Source of the DNA: DATDCV01 sp036524155
GTDB taxonomy: Bacteria; Verrucomicrobiota; Verrucomicrobiia; Limisphaerales; UBA8199
Length of the DNA: 50,065 nucleotides
Assembly: GCA_036524155.1 (NCBI GenBank)
Contig: DATDCV010000637.1
Coordinates: 1 to 50,065, forward strand
Direction of reading: 5' to 3'
Made by a program: the position numbers and the translations under genes. The notes under the pieces were generated by a model that saw nothing but the letters and a program-made list of their open reading frames with translations, was not told the DNA's origin and searched no databases. Below, in pieces: positions 8,748 to 16,290 of the stretch (position 1 is the first letter of the stretch; each line of letters opens with the position of its first letter).

Positions 8748-9224
8748 GTCCGTTCCTGCCTTGTCCTTAAACGTGTAAAGACGAAGATCGCCCGAGACTA
8801 AAGGAGTCTCCGGCCAAAGAATGGATCGATAACCTGTTAACTCTTGACGCGTTATCGTTACCGGAGCATGGTGCGGTTATGAATCCGTCCGGGCCGCACA
8901 TCTTTGTTTTTGGCCTGTGACTTTGTCCCAAACATGCTGTTTGCCGTCGAAGAATGAATGAAATTTTGCAACGGCAAACGTTGCGGATGAGCCTCGCCTT
9001 GTCCGCAATCGGGCGACGCTCTGTCGCCCTTCTCTGCACAGGACGCCGTGCACACTCCGCCCGCGACGGCGGGCAACACGCGCTGCGCCCATTGGTAGCG
9101 ACGCAGTACGGTTTGTCGCGCGCACTTCGGTACGACGGCAAACCAGGCGGATGGAGCCGCCCGGACATTGTATCTCCGAGTAATCGGAGTCCTGCATGTT
9201 CGGCGGCTCATCAGCAACGGTAGC
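8748..9224. other. 477-bp spacer without a supported gene
   Basis: Open frames here have no family features or good starts. Two small hairpins are visible: GAGACT/AGTCTC (8794-8810), shortly after the DUF155-like gene and without a T-run, and CTCCGA/TCGGAG (9174-9189), just before the lipoprotein gene. If the lipoprotein is an integron cassette, its 5' boundary should lie in this stretch, but I could not find a core site complementary to the R'' box of its attC. Confidence 0.5.
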
Positions 9225-9626
9225 ATGACGAGAATTGCCACAACTTCGCTGCTCGCCCTGCTGCTGATCACAACCGGCTGTGTGAGCTACATACAGGCAC
9301 CGGAGGCCATCGGGAGGGTCTATGACGCCGAGACCGGCCAGCCTCTTCGTGGAGCAAGGGTAACCCGCTCGGCTATGAACCAGAGCTGGTACCTGCCGCA
9401 GGGGCTGCCCGAGAAAACCGTGACCACTGGTCGATACGGACGCTTCCGTGTGCCAGAGGCCCGCGGCTGGGATCTATTGCTTCATCTCCATGAAACACCC
9501 GAGAGCTTCACCGCTGGATATCGAATTGACGCCGACGGTTACACGGGAACCAACGTTACAGGTTTCGCCAATTCGAATACGCTCTGGCGCGTTGAGTTGG
9601 GCCACATCGACATCACGCGGCAATGA
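9225..9626 (+). CDS. putative lipoprotein (cassette-borne)
   Basis: A 133-residue protein with a type II signal: MTRIATTSLLALLLITTGC, lipid-modified at Cys19. After it comes a sequence resembling a carboxypeptidase regulatory-like or other small beta-sandwich domain (IGRVYDAETGQPLRGARVT, then a glycine turn and RFRVPEARGWDLLL). The ATG at 9225 is chosen because it places the signal peptide at the N-terminus. The stop codon is followed after one or two bases by an attC-like site, so this is likely an integron gene cassette. The function is unknown. Confidence 0.65.
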   Translation: MTRIATTSLLALLLITTGCVSYIQAPEAIGRVYDAETGQPLRGARVTRSAMNQSWYLPQGLPEKTVTTGRYGRFRVPEARGWDLLLHLHETPESFTAGYRIDADGYTGTNVTGFANSNTLWRVELGHIDITRQ

Positions 9627-9627
9627 C

Positions 9628-9720
9628 TGCTAACTATCGGCCTGGAGCGGATGCCGGTGTCGCGTTCTGTTCGCATGCCGGTCGCCGTTGCCCCGGCACC
9701 ACTCAGGCCGGGCGTTGGGC
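9628..9720 (+). other. attC-like integron recombination site 1
   Basis: The site begins with TGCTAAC (R'' box, 9628-9634) and ends with GTTGGGC (R' box, 9714-9720). Inside, GGCCTGGAGCGGATGCCGG (from 9639) pairs with CCGGCACCACTCAGGCC (about 9693-9709) apart from two unpaired bases on one strand and one mismatch. Imperfect pairing with extrahelical bases is the hallmark of folded attC sites. It begins directly after the lipoprotein stop codon. Confidence 0.7.
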
Positions 9721-9735
9721 TGGAGAGTGAATTCT

Positions 9736-10197
9736 ATGGGCGCACACCCTTATCAATATTTCGTGTGGTACAACCCCGACACGGACGCGGCTTTGCAGGA
9801 GTTGCGCGAGCAGGAGTTCAGGGCCGGCAGGTACAATCCTGTCATACCCCACCCCCAATTCCCGTTCCCGAGTGAGGCTGCACAAGCAGGCAAATCTCCC
9901 CCGGGAGCGCAGCACAAATCCATCCGCCATGCAGTAGAAGCCGCCGGTGCCGACGGCACGCGTTCGATTCTCGATCTGGACCGCGTTTCGGACACGCCAG
10001 AGTTCAATGCCGTCGCCCCATTGCCGCCCGAAGAGTTGCAGAGGCTCTTTGGATCTGAGCGGCCCACGCACGAGCAAATCGAGGGAGATCTTGATGGAGT
10101 GTTTGAGGGCATTGAGAACGGCCAAGGCGTGTACATCGTGGTTTACAGGAACGATCAGCCAGATGAGCTATTCTTTGCCGGATATTCATTCGACTGA
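9736..10197 (+). CDS. conserved protein of unknown function (cassette-borne)
   Basis: A 153-residue soluble protein. The N-terminus, MGAHPYQYFVWYNPDTDAAL followed by LREQEFRAGRYNPV, and the C-terminus (GQGVYIVVYRNDQPDELFFAGYSFD, here as separate blocks) look conserved; the middle has SIRHAVEAAGADGTRSILDL. I recognise this as a widespread bacterial family of unknown function, with no catalytic motif that I can name. GGAGAG at 9722-9727 gives well-spaced ribosome binding for the ATG at 9736. The gene is bracketed by attC-like sites 1 and 2 and forms a complete cassette of about 9715-10287. Confidence 0.75.
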   Translation: MGAHPYQYFVWYNPDTDAALQELREQEFRAGRYNPVIPHPQFPFPSEAAQAGKSPPGAQHKSIRHAVEAAGADGTRSILDLDRVSDTPEFNAVAPLPPEELQRLFGSERPTHEQIEGDLDGVFEGIENGQGVYIVVYRNDQPDELFFAGYSFD

Positions 10198-10200
10198 AGC

Positions 10201-10293
10201 GCCCAACGAGGTCACTTCAGCGGACGGCGGGTTGGACGTCCTGTTTGCATTTGTAGCTCACTGGCCCGCCGCCGCTGAGTTTTTGCGTTCGAC
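10201..10293 (+). other. attC-like integron recombination site 2
   Basis: R'' box GCCCAAC (10201-10207) matches the RYYYAAC consensus. The inner arms TTCAGCGGACGGCGGG and CCCGCCGCCGCTGAG pair along their whole length except for one unpaired base. The right core is GTTCGAC (10287-10293). GCCCAAC is the exact complement of GTTGGGC, the core at the 5' end of the same cassette (9714-9720), as expected because a circular cassette joins these two ends. Confidence 0.8.
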
Positions 10294-10343
10294 GGCTGTC
10301 GCGGCGGCTTGTGTTCGCGGCGAGAGTCTGGCATCGAAAGGAC

Positions 10344-10565
10344 ATGAAGAAGTCGCGCAGGAGAGAGTTCACCGTCATCGTCCACCGGGATGAGGAAGGA
10401 TTTTATGTGGCTAGTGTTCCGGAATTGCGCGGTTGTCATACGCAAGGCCGGTCGCTGGATAAGGTGATGGAACGCATTCGCGAAGCTATCGAGTTGTGCT
10501 TGGAGGTTGAGGGGGACTCCCCCTCGGCGGCGGAGTTCATCGGGGTGCACCGCGTGGCGGTCTGA
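10344..10565 (+). CDS. hicB: HicB-family antitoxin
   Basis: A 73-residue HicB. It has the partial RNase H-like fold of the family: FTVIVHRDEEGFYVASVPEL, GCHTQGRSLDKVMERIREAI, then a short C-terminus. The usual C-terminal DNA-binding domain is absent, so it is of the short HicB type. The ATG at 10344 fits the family N-terminus. It is followed after 2 bases by hicA. In HicAB modules the antitoxin neutralises an mRNA-cleaving toxin. The pair lies within an integron-like cassette, where such modules are often found as stabilisers. Confidence 0.85.
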   Translation: MKKSRRREFTVIVHRDEEGFYVASVPELRGCHTQGRSLDKVMERIREAIELCLEVEGDSPSAAEFIGVHRVAV

Positions 10566-10567
10566 GT

Positions 10568-10791
10568 ATGGCGCGATTGCCTCGATTGCGTGGCCGGGAG
10601 GTGATCGCGGCGCTTCGGCGCGCGGGCTTCTCCGTGGCCCGCGTCCAAGGGAGTCACCATTTCCTGAGGCACGCGGCTGGCCGTGCCACCGTGGTTCTTG
10701 TCCACGCCGGTGAGACCATCGGCCCGGGGCGTTCAGGCAGATCCTGTCCGATGTGGAAATGGAGCCGCGGGATTTTGAGGAATGGTTGTGA
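10568..10791 (+). pseudogene. hicA: HicA-family mRNA interferase, frameshifted
   Basis: The first frame gives a good HicA start: GREVIAALRRAGFSVARVQ, then GSHHFLRH with the catalytic histidine region, then VLVHAGETIGPG. At the four-G run 10726-10729 the frame breaks. In the -1 frame the expected C-terminus continues as AFRQILSDVEMEPRDFEEWL and stops at 10789-10791, eight bases before attC-like site 3. One extra G would restore a 74-residue HicA. It is either an inactivated toxin, a sequencing error in a homopolymer, or a -1 slippage product. The unshifted frame runs on into the attC, which argues against it being the real product. Confidence 0.75.
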
Positions 10792-10798
10792 GATGCTT

Positions 10799-10890
10799 GG
10801 CGAACTCGACGCTGCACTGGACGCCCGGACGGCGCTCTGTTTTCATTTCGGCGCTTGCTTGCGCCGGGTTAGTGAGGCTGGGCGTTCGCC
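10799..10890 (+). other. attC-like integron recombination site 3
   Basis: GGCGAAC (10799-10805) and GTTCGCC (10884-10890) are exact complements at the ends of a 92-bp segment. Within it, CTGCACTGGACGCCCGG pairs imperfectly with CCGGGTTAGTGAGGC. The inner pairing is weaker than in sites 1 and 2. It starts eight bases after the restored hicA stop. Its R'' box differs by one base from the complement of the 5' core of the hicBA cassette. Confidence 0.6.
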
Positions 10891-10916
10891 AGTATAGTCA
10901 GGAACCGTAGTTTAAC

Positions 10917-11129
10917 ATGACCGCACTGCAAAAATCCATTGTTGGAGCGACCATCGCCGTTGCCCTTGGAGGTTGGGTTTTTGTAGCACGCCGCAATTCC
11001 AGGCTGCGCGAGGAAATTCGGACGCTCCAGCAGGAGCAACCGTCCCTGAACGAGCGAATCCGTAAGCTCGAGGAAGAACAGGGCAAAGCCAAACAACGAC
11101 TGCTCAAACGTGCGGACGAGGAAAAGTGA
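10917..11129 (+). CDS. small membrane-anchored coiled-coil protein
   Basis: A 70-residue protein. Residues 7-24 form one membrane helix (SIVGATIAVALGGWVFVA), followed by a charged coiled coil to the end (LREEIRTLQQEQPSLNERI, then RKLEEEQGKAKQRLL). Similar short helix-plus-coil proteins occur in Verrucomicrobiota, but I know no function. It follows attC-like site 3; no convincing attC follows the gene, so whether it is a cassette is open. Confidence 0.5.
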   Translation: MTALQKSIVGATIAVALGGWVFVARRNSRLREEIRTLQQEQPSLNERIRKLEEEQGKAKQRLLKRADEEK

Positions 11130-11235
11130 ACCTGCCGAGGTTGAACCTGATGCCGAACTCGAGCCCCTCACTTGCTCACAGGAAGGCGAATTGACTCGTG
11201 AGGCGCTCACGCCTCGGTAGCCCGCCATACGTGCG

Positions 11236-11265
11236 TTGACCTTAAAGCCCGGCACGCCTTATACT
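11236..11265 (+). promoter_or_regulatory. putative promoter of the Fur-family gene (leaderless)
   Basis: TTGACC (11236-11241), an 18-bp spacer and TATACT (11260-11265). The ATG at 11272 lies 6 bases after the -10 element, so transcription would start at or next to the start codon. No ribosome site precedes the ATG. Confidence 0.65.
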
Positions 11266-11271
11266 TGGATC

Positions 11272-11745
11272 ATGGCCGATTCAGGTGACAAATGCGCGAA
11301 ACGGCGGTTCATGGATTTCCTGCAAGGAAAGAACCTGCGTCTCACCGCTCAGCGACGGGCGATTATCGAAACTGTCTTTGGCACTCGCCAACATTTTACG
11401 GCGGACCAATTGCTCGTCTGGTCCCGCCAGCGCGACAAATCAGTTTCCCGCGCGACGGTCTATCGCACCCTGCCGCTGCTCACCGAAAGCGGTTTGGTCC
11501 ACGAGATGGACTTCGGGAGGGAATACAAGTTCTATGACCCCAACTACGCCGAGCACCCCCGCCACAACCACATTATCTGCCAGGATTGCCAGAAAATTAT
11601 CGAGTTCGACAGCGATAAACTCGAGCGGCTTGAAGCCGAAATCAGTGAACGACTCGGCTTTTCCGTCACCACTCATCGCCTCCAGATCAGCGCCAGTTGC
11701 GAAGAGCTGAAAAAACGGGGCTCCTGCAAGAAAGCGTCCGAATAA
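11272..11745 (+). CDS. Fur-family metal-responsive regulator
   Basis: A 157-residue Fur/PerR/Zur family repressor. The N-terminal winged helix (GKNLRLTAQRRAIIETVF through SRATVYRTLPLLTESGLV) is followed by the metal-binding dimer domain with HPRHNHIICQDC, the first CxxC of the structural zinc site, and a C-terminal CEELKKRGSC. The specific metal cannot be told from sequence. I use the ATG at 11272 because it follows a strong -10 element by only 6 bases. The threonylcarbamoyl-AMP synthase gene follows closely. Confidence 0.92.
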   Translation: MADSGDKCAKRRFMDFLQGKNLRLTAQRRAIIETVFGTRQHFTADQLLVWSRQRDKSVSRATVYRTLPLLTESGLVHEMDFGREYKFYDPNYAEHPRHNHIICQDCQKIIEFDSDKLERLEAEISERLGFSVTTHRLQISASCEELKKRGSCKKASE

Positions 11746-11760
11746 CGCGCAAATTCAGGG

Positions 11761-12873
11761 TTGCCACACCGCGCGCCAATCTTGAAAGCCGTTCTCTCAC
11801 TTTTGTCGTGCGTTGTGCCGGTTTACGGGCAGATTCCTCGTGTGCGCCAGAATGCCAACGCCACCGCGGAGCTTCTCACAATCGATTCGCCCGGCAGCTT
11901 TCAGGCGGCGGTTAATCGCGCCGCGGAATTACTGCGCGCCGGCGAAGTCGTCGCTGTGCCGACCGAGACGGTTTATGGTTTGGCGGCCAATGCGCTGGAC
12001 GCGGCCGCAGTTGGGCGCATTTTCGAAGCCAAAGGTCGCCCCGCCCATAATCCGATCATTGTCCACGTGGCGAGTGCTCCCATGGCGCGCGCCTGCGTCG
12101 CCGACTGGCCGCAGATGGCAGATAAGTTGGCTCATGCCTTTTGGCCGGGGCCTCTCACGCTGGTCCTGCCGCGCGCGCCCATGATACCGGACATCGTTAC
12201 CGCCGGCGGCGCGACTGTCGGTGTGCGTTGGCCTAGCCACCCTTTTGTGCAGGCGCTGATCCGCGAGTGCGGTTTTCCGCTCGCCGCCCCAAGTGCCAAC
12301 CCCTCGAACCGGGTCTCGCCTACTACTGCTGCTCATGTCCGGCGCCAGTTGGGTAGTCGCATCCCGCTCATCATCGACGGGGGCCAGTCCCAGGTCGGCA
12401 TCGAATCCACGGTCCTCGACATATCAACCACTCCACCCCGGCTATTGCGACCCGGGATGATTCATCAACAGGCTTTGCTGGCCGTTCTCGGGCAAATTGC
12501 CGTCGGCAAAGGCCAGAGCGGCCCCGTTCTCAAAAGCCCGGGAATGCTGAAGAAACATTATGCCCCGCGTGCCAGGCTGGCCATTTGGTCCTGGCAGGAC
12601 GACAGCGATCTCCGCAAGCGAACTGCGCAGTCTGGTGTGCCGGCGGCGAAGATTTTCGTGATTGCCCATACCAGAATCCCCTCCGGCAAGGGCTTGGGCG
12701 GTGTCTCCGTCATTCCGCGCGATGCCGAGGCCTTCGCGCGCGCTTTTTACGCCGAACTCCACGACTGTGACGATCGCGGCGCCGAGTTGATCGTGGTCGA
12801 AGCGCTGCCTGCGGATGTGCAATGGGCCGCCATCGCGGACCGCTTGAACCGGGCGGCACAGGACTCTGCTTGA
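11761..12873 (+). CDS. L-threonylcarbamoyladenylate synthase (Sua5 type)
   Basis: Makes threonylcarbamoyl-AMP from threonine, bicarbonate and ATP, the first step of the universal t6A37 modification of ANN-decoding tRNAs. The YrdC domain spans about residues 40-240: VVAVPTETVYGLAANALD, KGRPAHNPIIVHV and the SAN motif in AAPSANPSNRVSPTT. GIESTVLDIS and SPGMLKKHYAPRARL lead into the C-terminal Sua5 domain, so this is the long Sua5 form and not the short TsaC. The start is uncertain: the TTG at 11761 gives 370 residues, but the first 35 or so are not typical and a later GTG is possible. Confidence 0.9.
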   Translation: MPHRAPILKAVLSLLSCVVPVYGQIPRVRQNANATAELLTIDSPGSFQAAVNRAAELLRAGEVVAVPTETVYGLAANALDAAAVGRIFEAKGRPAHNPIIVHVASAPMARACVADWPQMADKLAHAFWPGPLTLVLPRAPMIPDIVTAGGATVGVRWPSHPFVQALIRECGFPLAAPSANPSNRVSPTTAAHVRRQLGSRIPLIIDGGQSQVGIESTVLDISTTPPRLLRPGMIHQQALLAVLGQIAVGKGQSGPVLKSPGMLKKHYAPRARLAIWSWQDDSDLRKRTAQSGVPAAKIFVIAHTRIPSGKGLGGVSVIPRDAEAFARAFYAELHDCDDRGAELIVVEALPADVQWAAIADRLNRAAQDSA

Positions 12874-13017
12874 TCGTAGCGCGGATTTCTGTAACAAAGC
12901 CGCGCCCAAGGGTGTCTATTGGACCAGGGCCCTCTACAGCAGGGGTCTTTTTGACTTTCGCTCGGGATTAGCCTTTGTTTGACGAACCGAAATGAATGCC
13001 GCAATCTCTACATCCAC

Positions 13018-14625
13018 ATGAGCATATTGAGAATTTTGTTCGTCCTGGTGGGCATGGGGTCCGTCGCGCTGGCGCAAACAAATGCACCGTCGCAGGTACG
13101 GCGCCTGACATTGCAGGAATGCATCGAACTGGCACTGACGAATAACCTGCAGCTCCAGATCGACCGTTACAATCCGCAGATTGCCTTGTATGGCGTGAAG
13201 CAAGCCTACGGCGGCTATGACCCGGTCATGAACCTCTCGGGCCAGCACGATCACCGGGAGTCGGGTACTCAGATCCTCGGCGGGGCCTTTACCATCGGCG
13301 GATCCGCCACGGACGACAACAGCTTTAGCGGGGCTCTGAACGGTCTTACCCCGATTGGCACGACTTACGGCCTGCAGATAAACACGGCGGATACTTACGG
13401 CAGCACTCCGACCACCATGGACGATCCTACGCGTCCGCTCTTTCGCACGACTAACATCGTTTACGATGTCGAAGGCGGCACGAACAAGACCATCGTTACC
13501 ACCAGCTATGCGCAGATACCCGGGCAGAGACCCTTCGAAAACAGTACCGCCTCAGCCGGGTTTACCGTCAGCCAGCCATTGCTTAAGAATTTCTGGATCG
13601 ATAGCACCCGGTTGACGATCCGTGTCGCCAAGAACCGCTTGAAGTACTCTGAGCAGGGACTGCGGCAGCAGATCATGCAGACTTTGACCGCCGTCGAGCA
13701 GGCGTATTATGAGCTGATCTACACCCGCGAATCTCTTCTGGTGCAGCAGAAAGCGGTCGAGTTGGCCGAGCGGTTGGTGATGGAGAATCGGAAGCGGCTC
13801 GAAGTCGGCGCGCTGGCGCCGCTGGATTTGCAGTCTGCCGAGGCGCAAGCGGCCTCAACTCGCGCTGCCGTCATCGCCGCGAAAAGCCAGTTGGACACGC
13901 AGGAGCGCCTCGTGAAGTCTTTGATCACTGATCGCTACCAGGAATTATGGGCAAACATTCCTCTGGAGCCTGCCGGTTCCCTGACCGCTCCCGTGCCGGT
14001 CCTCAATCTTCAGGATAGCTGGAGCAAAGGCCTTTCCATGCGCCCCGAAATCCTGCAGGCCAAACTCGATATCGAACGGCAGGGAATCCAGCTCAAATAC
14101 GATCGCAACCAGCTTCTGCCGCAACTCGATGTCTTCGGGACCTACGGCTACAACGGCACGGGCAAGGAATTCAGCGACGCGTTTTACGATGTCCAAAGCT
14201 TGGATCGTCGCTACTACAGTTATGGTGGCCGGATCAGCGTGCCCCTGTTCAACCTCTCAGCCAAAAATGCTCACCGCAGTGATAAAGCCACGATGCAGCA
14301 GCTCGTGCTGGGTCTCAAGCAACTCGAGCAAAACACGCTCATCTTGATCGACAATGATATCGGCAACATCCGGGCCAACTACGACCAGGTGCAGGCCACC
14401 CGCGCCGCCCGGCAATACCAGGAGGCCGCTCTTGACGCGGAGCAAAAGAAACTCGAGAACGGCAAGAGCACCACTTACACCGTGCTTCAGGTGCAGCGCG
14501 ACCTCACTGCCGCCCGGGGCAACGAAATCCAGGCCCTTGACGCTTACAACAAAAGCTTGTCCCAGCTCAGTCTCCATGAGGGCTCGACCCTCGAACGCCT
14601 GGGCGTCAAGCTCGACGTGAAGTGA
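13018..14625 (+). CDS. TolC-family outer-membrane efflux protein
   Basis: A 535-residue protein exported by a signal peptide (MSILRILFVLVGMGSVALAQ). Two repeats of long alpha-helical segments (about 30-60 and 190-330, then 350-520) follow the TolC/OEP layout: LTLQECIELALTNNLQLQI near the N-terminus and LPQLDVFGTYGYNG at the second repeat. Trimers form an outer-membrane channel with a periplasmic tunnel. An insert at about 60-170 is rich in Thr/Ser/Gly. No inner-membrane pump or adaptor gene is adjacent, so its partners lie elsewhere. The ATG at 13018 is preferred to a TTG at 12979. Confidence 0.88.
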   Translation: MSILRILFVLVGMGSVALAQTNAPSQVRRLTLQECIELALTNNLQLQIDRYNPQIALYGVKQAYGGYDPVMNLSGQHDHRESGTQILGGAFTIGGSATDDNSFSGALNGLTPIGTTYGLQINTADTYGSTPTTMDDPTRPLFRTTNIVYDVEGGTNKTIVTTSYAQIPGQRPFENSTASAGFTVSQPLLKNFWIDSTRLTIRVAKNRLKYSEQGLRQQIMQTLTAVEQAYYELIYTRESLLVQQKAVELAERLVMENRKRLEVGALAPLDLQSAEAQAASTRAAVIAAKSQLDTQERLVKSLITDRYQELWANIPLEPAGSLTAPVPVLNLQDSWSKGLSMRPEILQAKLDIERQGIQLKYDRNQLLPQLDVFGTYGYNGTGKEFSDAFYDVQSLDRRYYSYGGRISVPLFNLSAKNAHRSDKATMQQLVLGLKQLEQNTLILIDNDIGNIRANYDQVQATRAARQYQEAALDAEQKKLENGKSTTYTVLQVQRDLTAARGNEIQALDAYNKSLSQLSLHEGSTLERLGVKLDVK

Positions 14626-14687
14626 AGCAGATCCGGGGGCAGGGGGGCTCTAAACTCCGTGCAGACGGGGTGCCAACATTCCGCTAC

Positions 14688-14871
14688 AAATCCGAAATCC
14701 GAAAGAATTCAGAATGGAAACGCAAACTGAAGATGGCAACGGAATAGAGGCAAAAGGACAAAAGTGAATCATCAGTGCTTCGCTGTTATTCCTTTGCCTC
14801 CATTCCTTTGCTTTTCCGGTTCCGCGATGAGAGACAGCAGCCTGCGCCTTCGGGCTTCGGATTTCGGATTT
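14688..14871. repeat. long imperfect inverted repeat in a 361-bp spacer
   Basis: The ends AAATCCGAAATCCGAA (14688-14703) and TTCGGATTTCGGATTT (14856-14871) are exact 16-bp reverse complements. Inside, GGAATAGAGGCAAAAGG pairs with CCTTTGCCTCCATTCC with few mismatches, so most of the 184 bp can fold on itself. Each outer arm is itself a tandem of the 7-mer ATCCGAA. No gene is supported in the surrounding spacer (14626-14986). It may be a small non-autonomous mobile repeat. Confidence 0.6.
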
Positions 14872-14986
14872 CACGTCGGCCCCCTCGGCGAGTCGGCCCG
14901 ACCTGAAACTGAGGCGATACGTCGCTAGCCTGATTTCTGTTTACTTCCCAGCAGGTAACGGGCTCAATGGGGGTAACGCGATTATT

Positions 14987-16288
14987 ATGAATACTCCATC
15001 CGAAACTCGACAAAGCCGACGTGATTTTCTGAAGGCTTCAGCCCTGGTTGGCACTGCGCTTGCCGCGCCTGCGATTTTGCCTGGCGGCGTGTTCGCCCAG
15101 TCCAACGGCGGCACTTTACGAGTGGGCTTGATTGGCTGTGGCGGCCGCGGCACGGGCGCAGCCAGCCAGGCGATGAACGCCGACAAAAACGTCGTGCTCA
15201 CCGCGATGGGCGACGCTTTCCAAAACCAACTTCAGAACAGCTTGCGCAGCCTGCAACAGCAGCACTCCGCCCGGGTCAAAGTCACACCCGAGACTTCCTT
15301 CGTCGGCCTGGACGCGTACAAGAAAGTCATCGAGAACGTGGATGTGGTCCTGCTGGCGACGCCTCCCGGGTTCCGCCCTGTCCACCTGAAGGCGGCCATC
15401 GATGCCGGCAAGCACGTATTCTGTGAAAAGCCGATGGCGACGGATGCTCCGGGTCTACGCTCAGTTATCGCTTCCGCTCAGGCCGCCAAAGACAAGAACC
15501 TTTCCCTGGTCGCCGGCTTCTGTTGGCGCTACGACGCCCCCCGCCGCGAGTTCTATAAACGAATTCACGACGGCGCCATCGGCCAAATCCGCGCGGTTTA
15601 CGCAACCTATTACGCCGGACCCGTCAAACCGATGCCGCCCGCCTCCGAGCGGCCCGCCGAAATGGGTGATTTGGAGTGGCAAATGCATAACTGGTACAAT
15701 TTCGGGTGGCTTTCGGGCGACGGCTATGTTGAGCAGGCTTGTCATAGCGTGGACAAAGTCGCCTGGGCGCTCAAAGACCAACCGCCAATCAAGGCGGTAG
15801 CCGTTGGTGGGCGGATGGTCCCCAACAACCAGGGAAACATTTTTGATCATATGTTCGTGGTTTACGAGTTTCCTGACGACGTCCGGGCCTTCCTGGGCCA
15901 GCGCCAGGTGGGCAACACTTACACCGATAACTCAGACTATCTGATGGGCTCCGACGGCGTTGGCCGCTCCGGTTGGCAGGCTCCTTACGTCAAGGGCAAA
16001 CAAACCTGGCGCTACCGCCCATCCGGCGAGCAGATCGATATGTACCAAAGGGAGCACAACGAGTTGTTTGCCAGCATCCGCAACGGCAAACCCATGAACG
16101 ATGGCCAGTGGATGGCGCAAAGCACCATGATGGGCCTGATGGGGCGCATGGCCGCCTATACCGGCCAGGAAATCACCTGGGAACAGGCGATGAATTCCCA
16201 GGAAAAACTCGTCCCCGACGAACTGGATTGGAAGATGAAGCTGGACATCGCCCCGATGGCGATGCCGGGAACCACCAAATTCGTGTAG
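14987..16288 (+). CDS. Tat-exported Gfo/Idh/MocA-family oxidoreductase
   Basis: A 433-residue NAD(P)-dependent sugar dehydrogenase. It carries a twin-arginine signal (SRRDFLK at residues 10-16, then a hydrophobic stretch ending near GGVFAQ), so it is folded with cofactor in the cytoplasm and exported. The Rossmann fold follows (LRVGLIGCGGRGTGAA), with HVFCEKPMATD as the family signature. The C-terminal alpha/beta domain provides the substrate pocket. Such enzymes oxidise sugar hydroxyls, often at C3. The next gene, 2 bases downstream, encodes a Tat-exported TIM-barrel isomerase, so the two probably act on the same sugar. Confidence 0.88.
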   Translation: MNTPSETRQSRRDFLKASALVGTALAAPAILPGGVFAQSNGGTLRVGLIGCGGRGTGAASQAMNADKNVVLTAMGDAFQNQLQNSLRSLQQQHSARVKVTPETSFVGLDAYKKVIENVDVVLLATPPGFRPVHLKAAIDAGKHVFCEKPMATDAPGLRSVIASAQAAKDKNLSLVAGFCWRYDAPRREFYKRIHDGAIGQIRAVYATYYAGPVKPMPPASERPAEMGDLEWQMHNWYNFGWLSGDGYVEQACHSVDKVAWALKDQPPIKAVAVGGRMVPNNQGNIFDHMFVVYEFPDDVRAFLGQRQVGNTYTDNSDYLMGSDGVGRSGWQAPYVKGKQTWRYRPSGEQIDMYQREHNELFASIRNGKPMNDGQWMAQSTMMGLMGRMAAYTGQEITWEQAMNSQEKLVPDELDWKMKLDIAPMAMPGTTKFV

Positions 16289-16290
16289 GT

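Noticed and set aside
8794..8810. Rho-independent terminator after the DUF155-like gene
   Set aside because: The stem is only 6 bp and is not followed by a T-run.
8954..9223. 89-codon open frame before the lipoprotein gene
   Set aside because: Arg/Ser-rich composition without any conserved segment, and the frame overlaps the likely lipoprotein start.
11185..11241. Fourth attC candidate after the small coiled-coil gene (GGCGAAT ... GTTGACC)
   Set aside because: Only a short GAGGCG/CGCCTC stem is present and the right box overlaps the strong -35 of the Fur-family gene.
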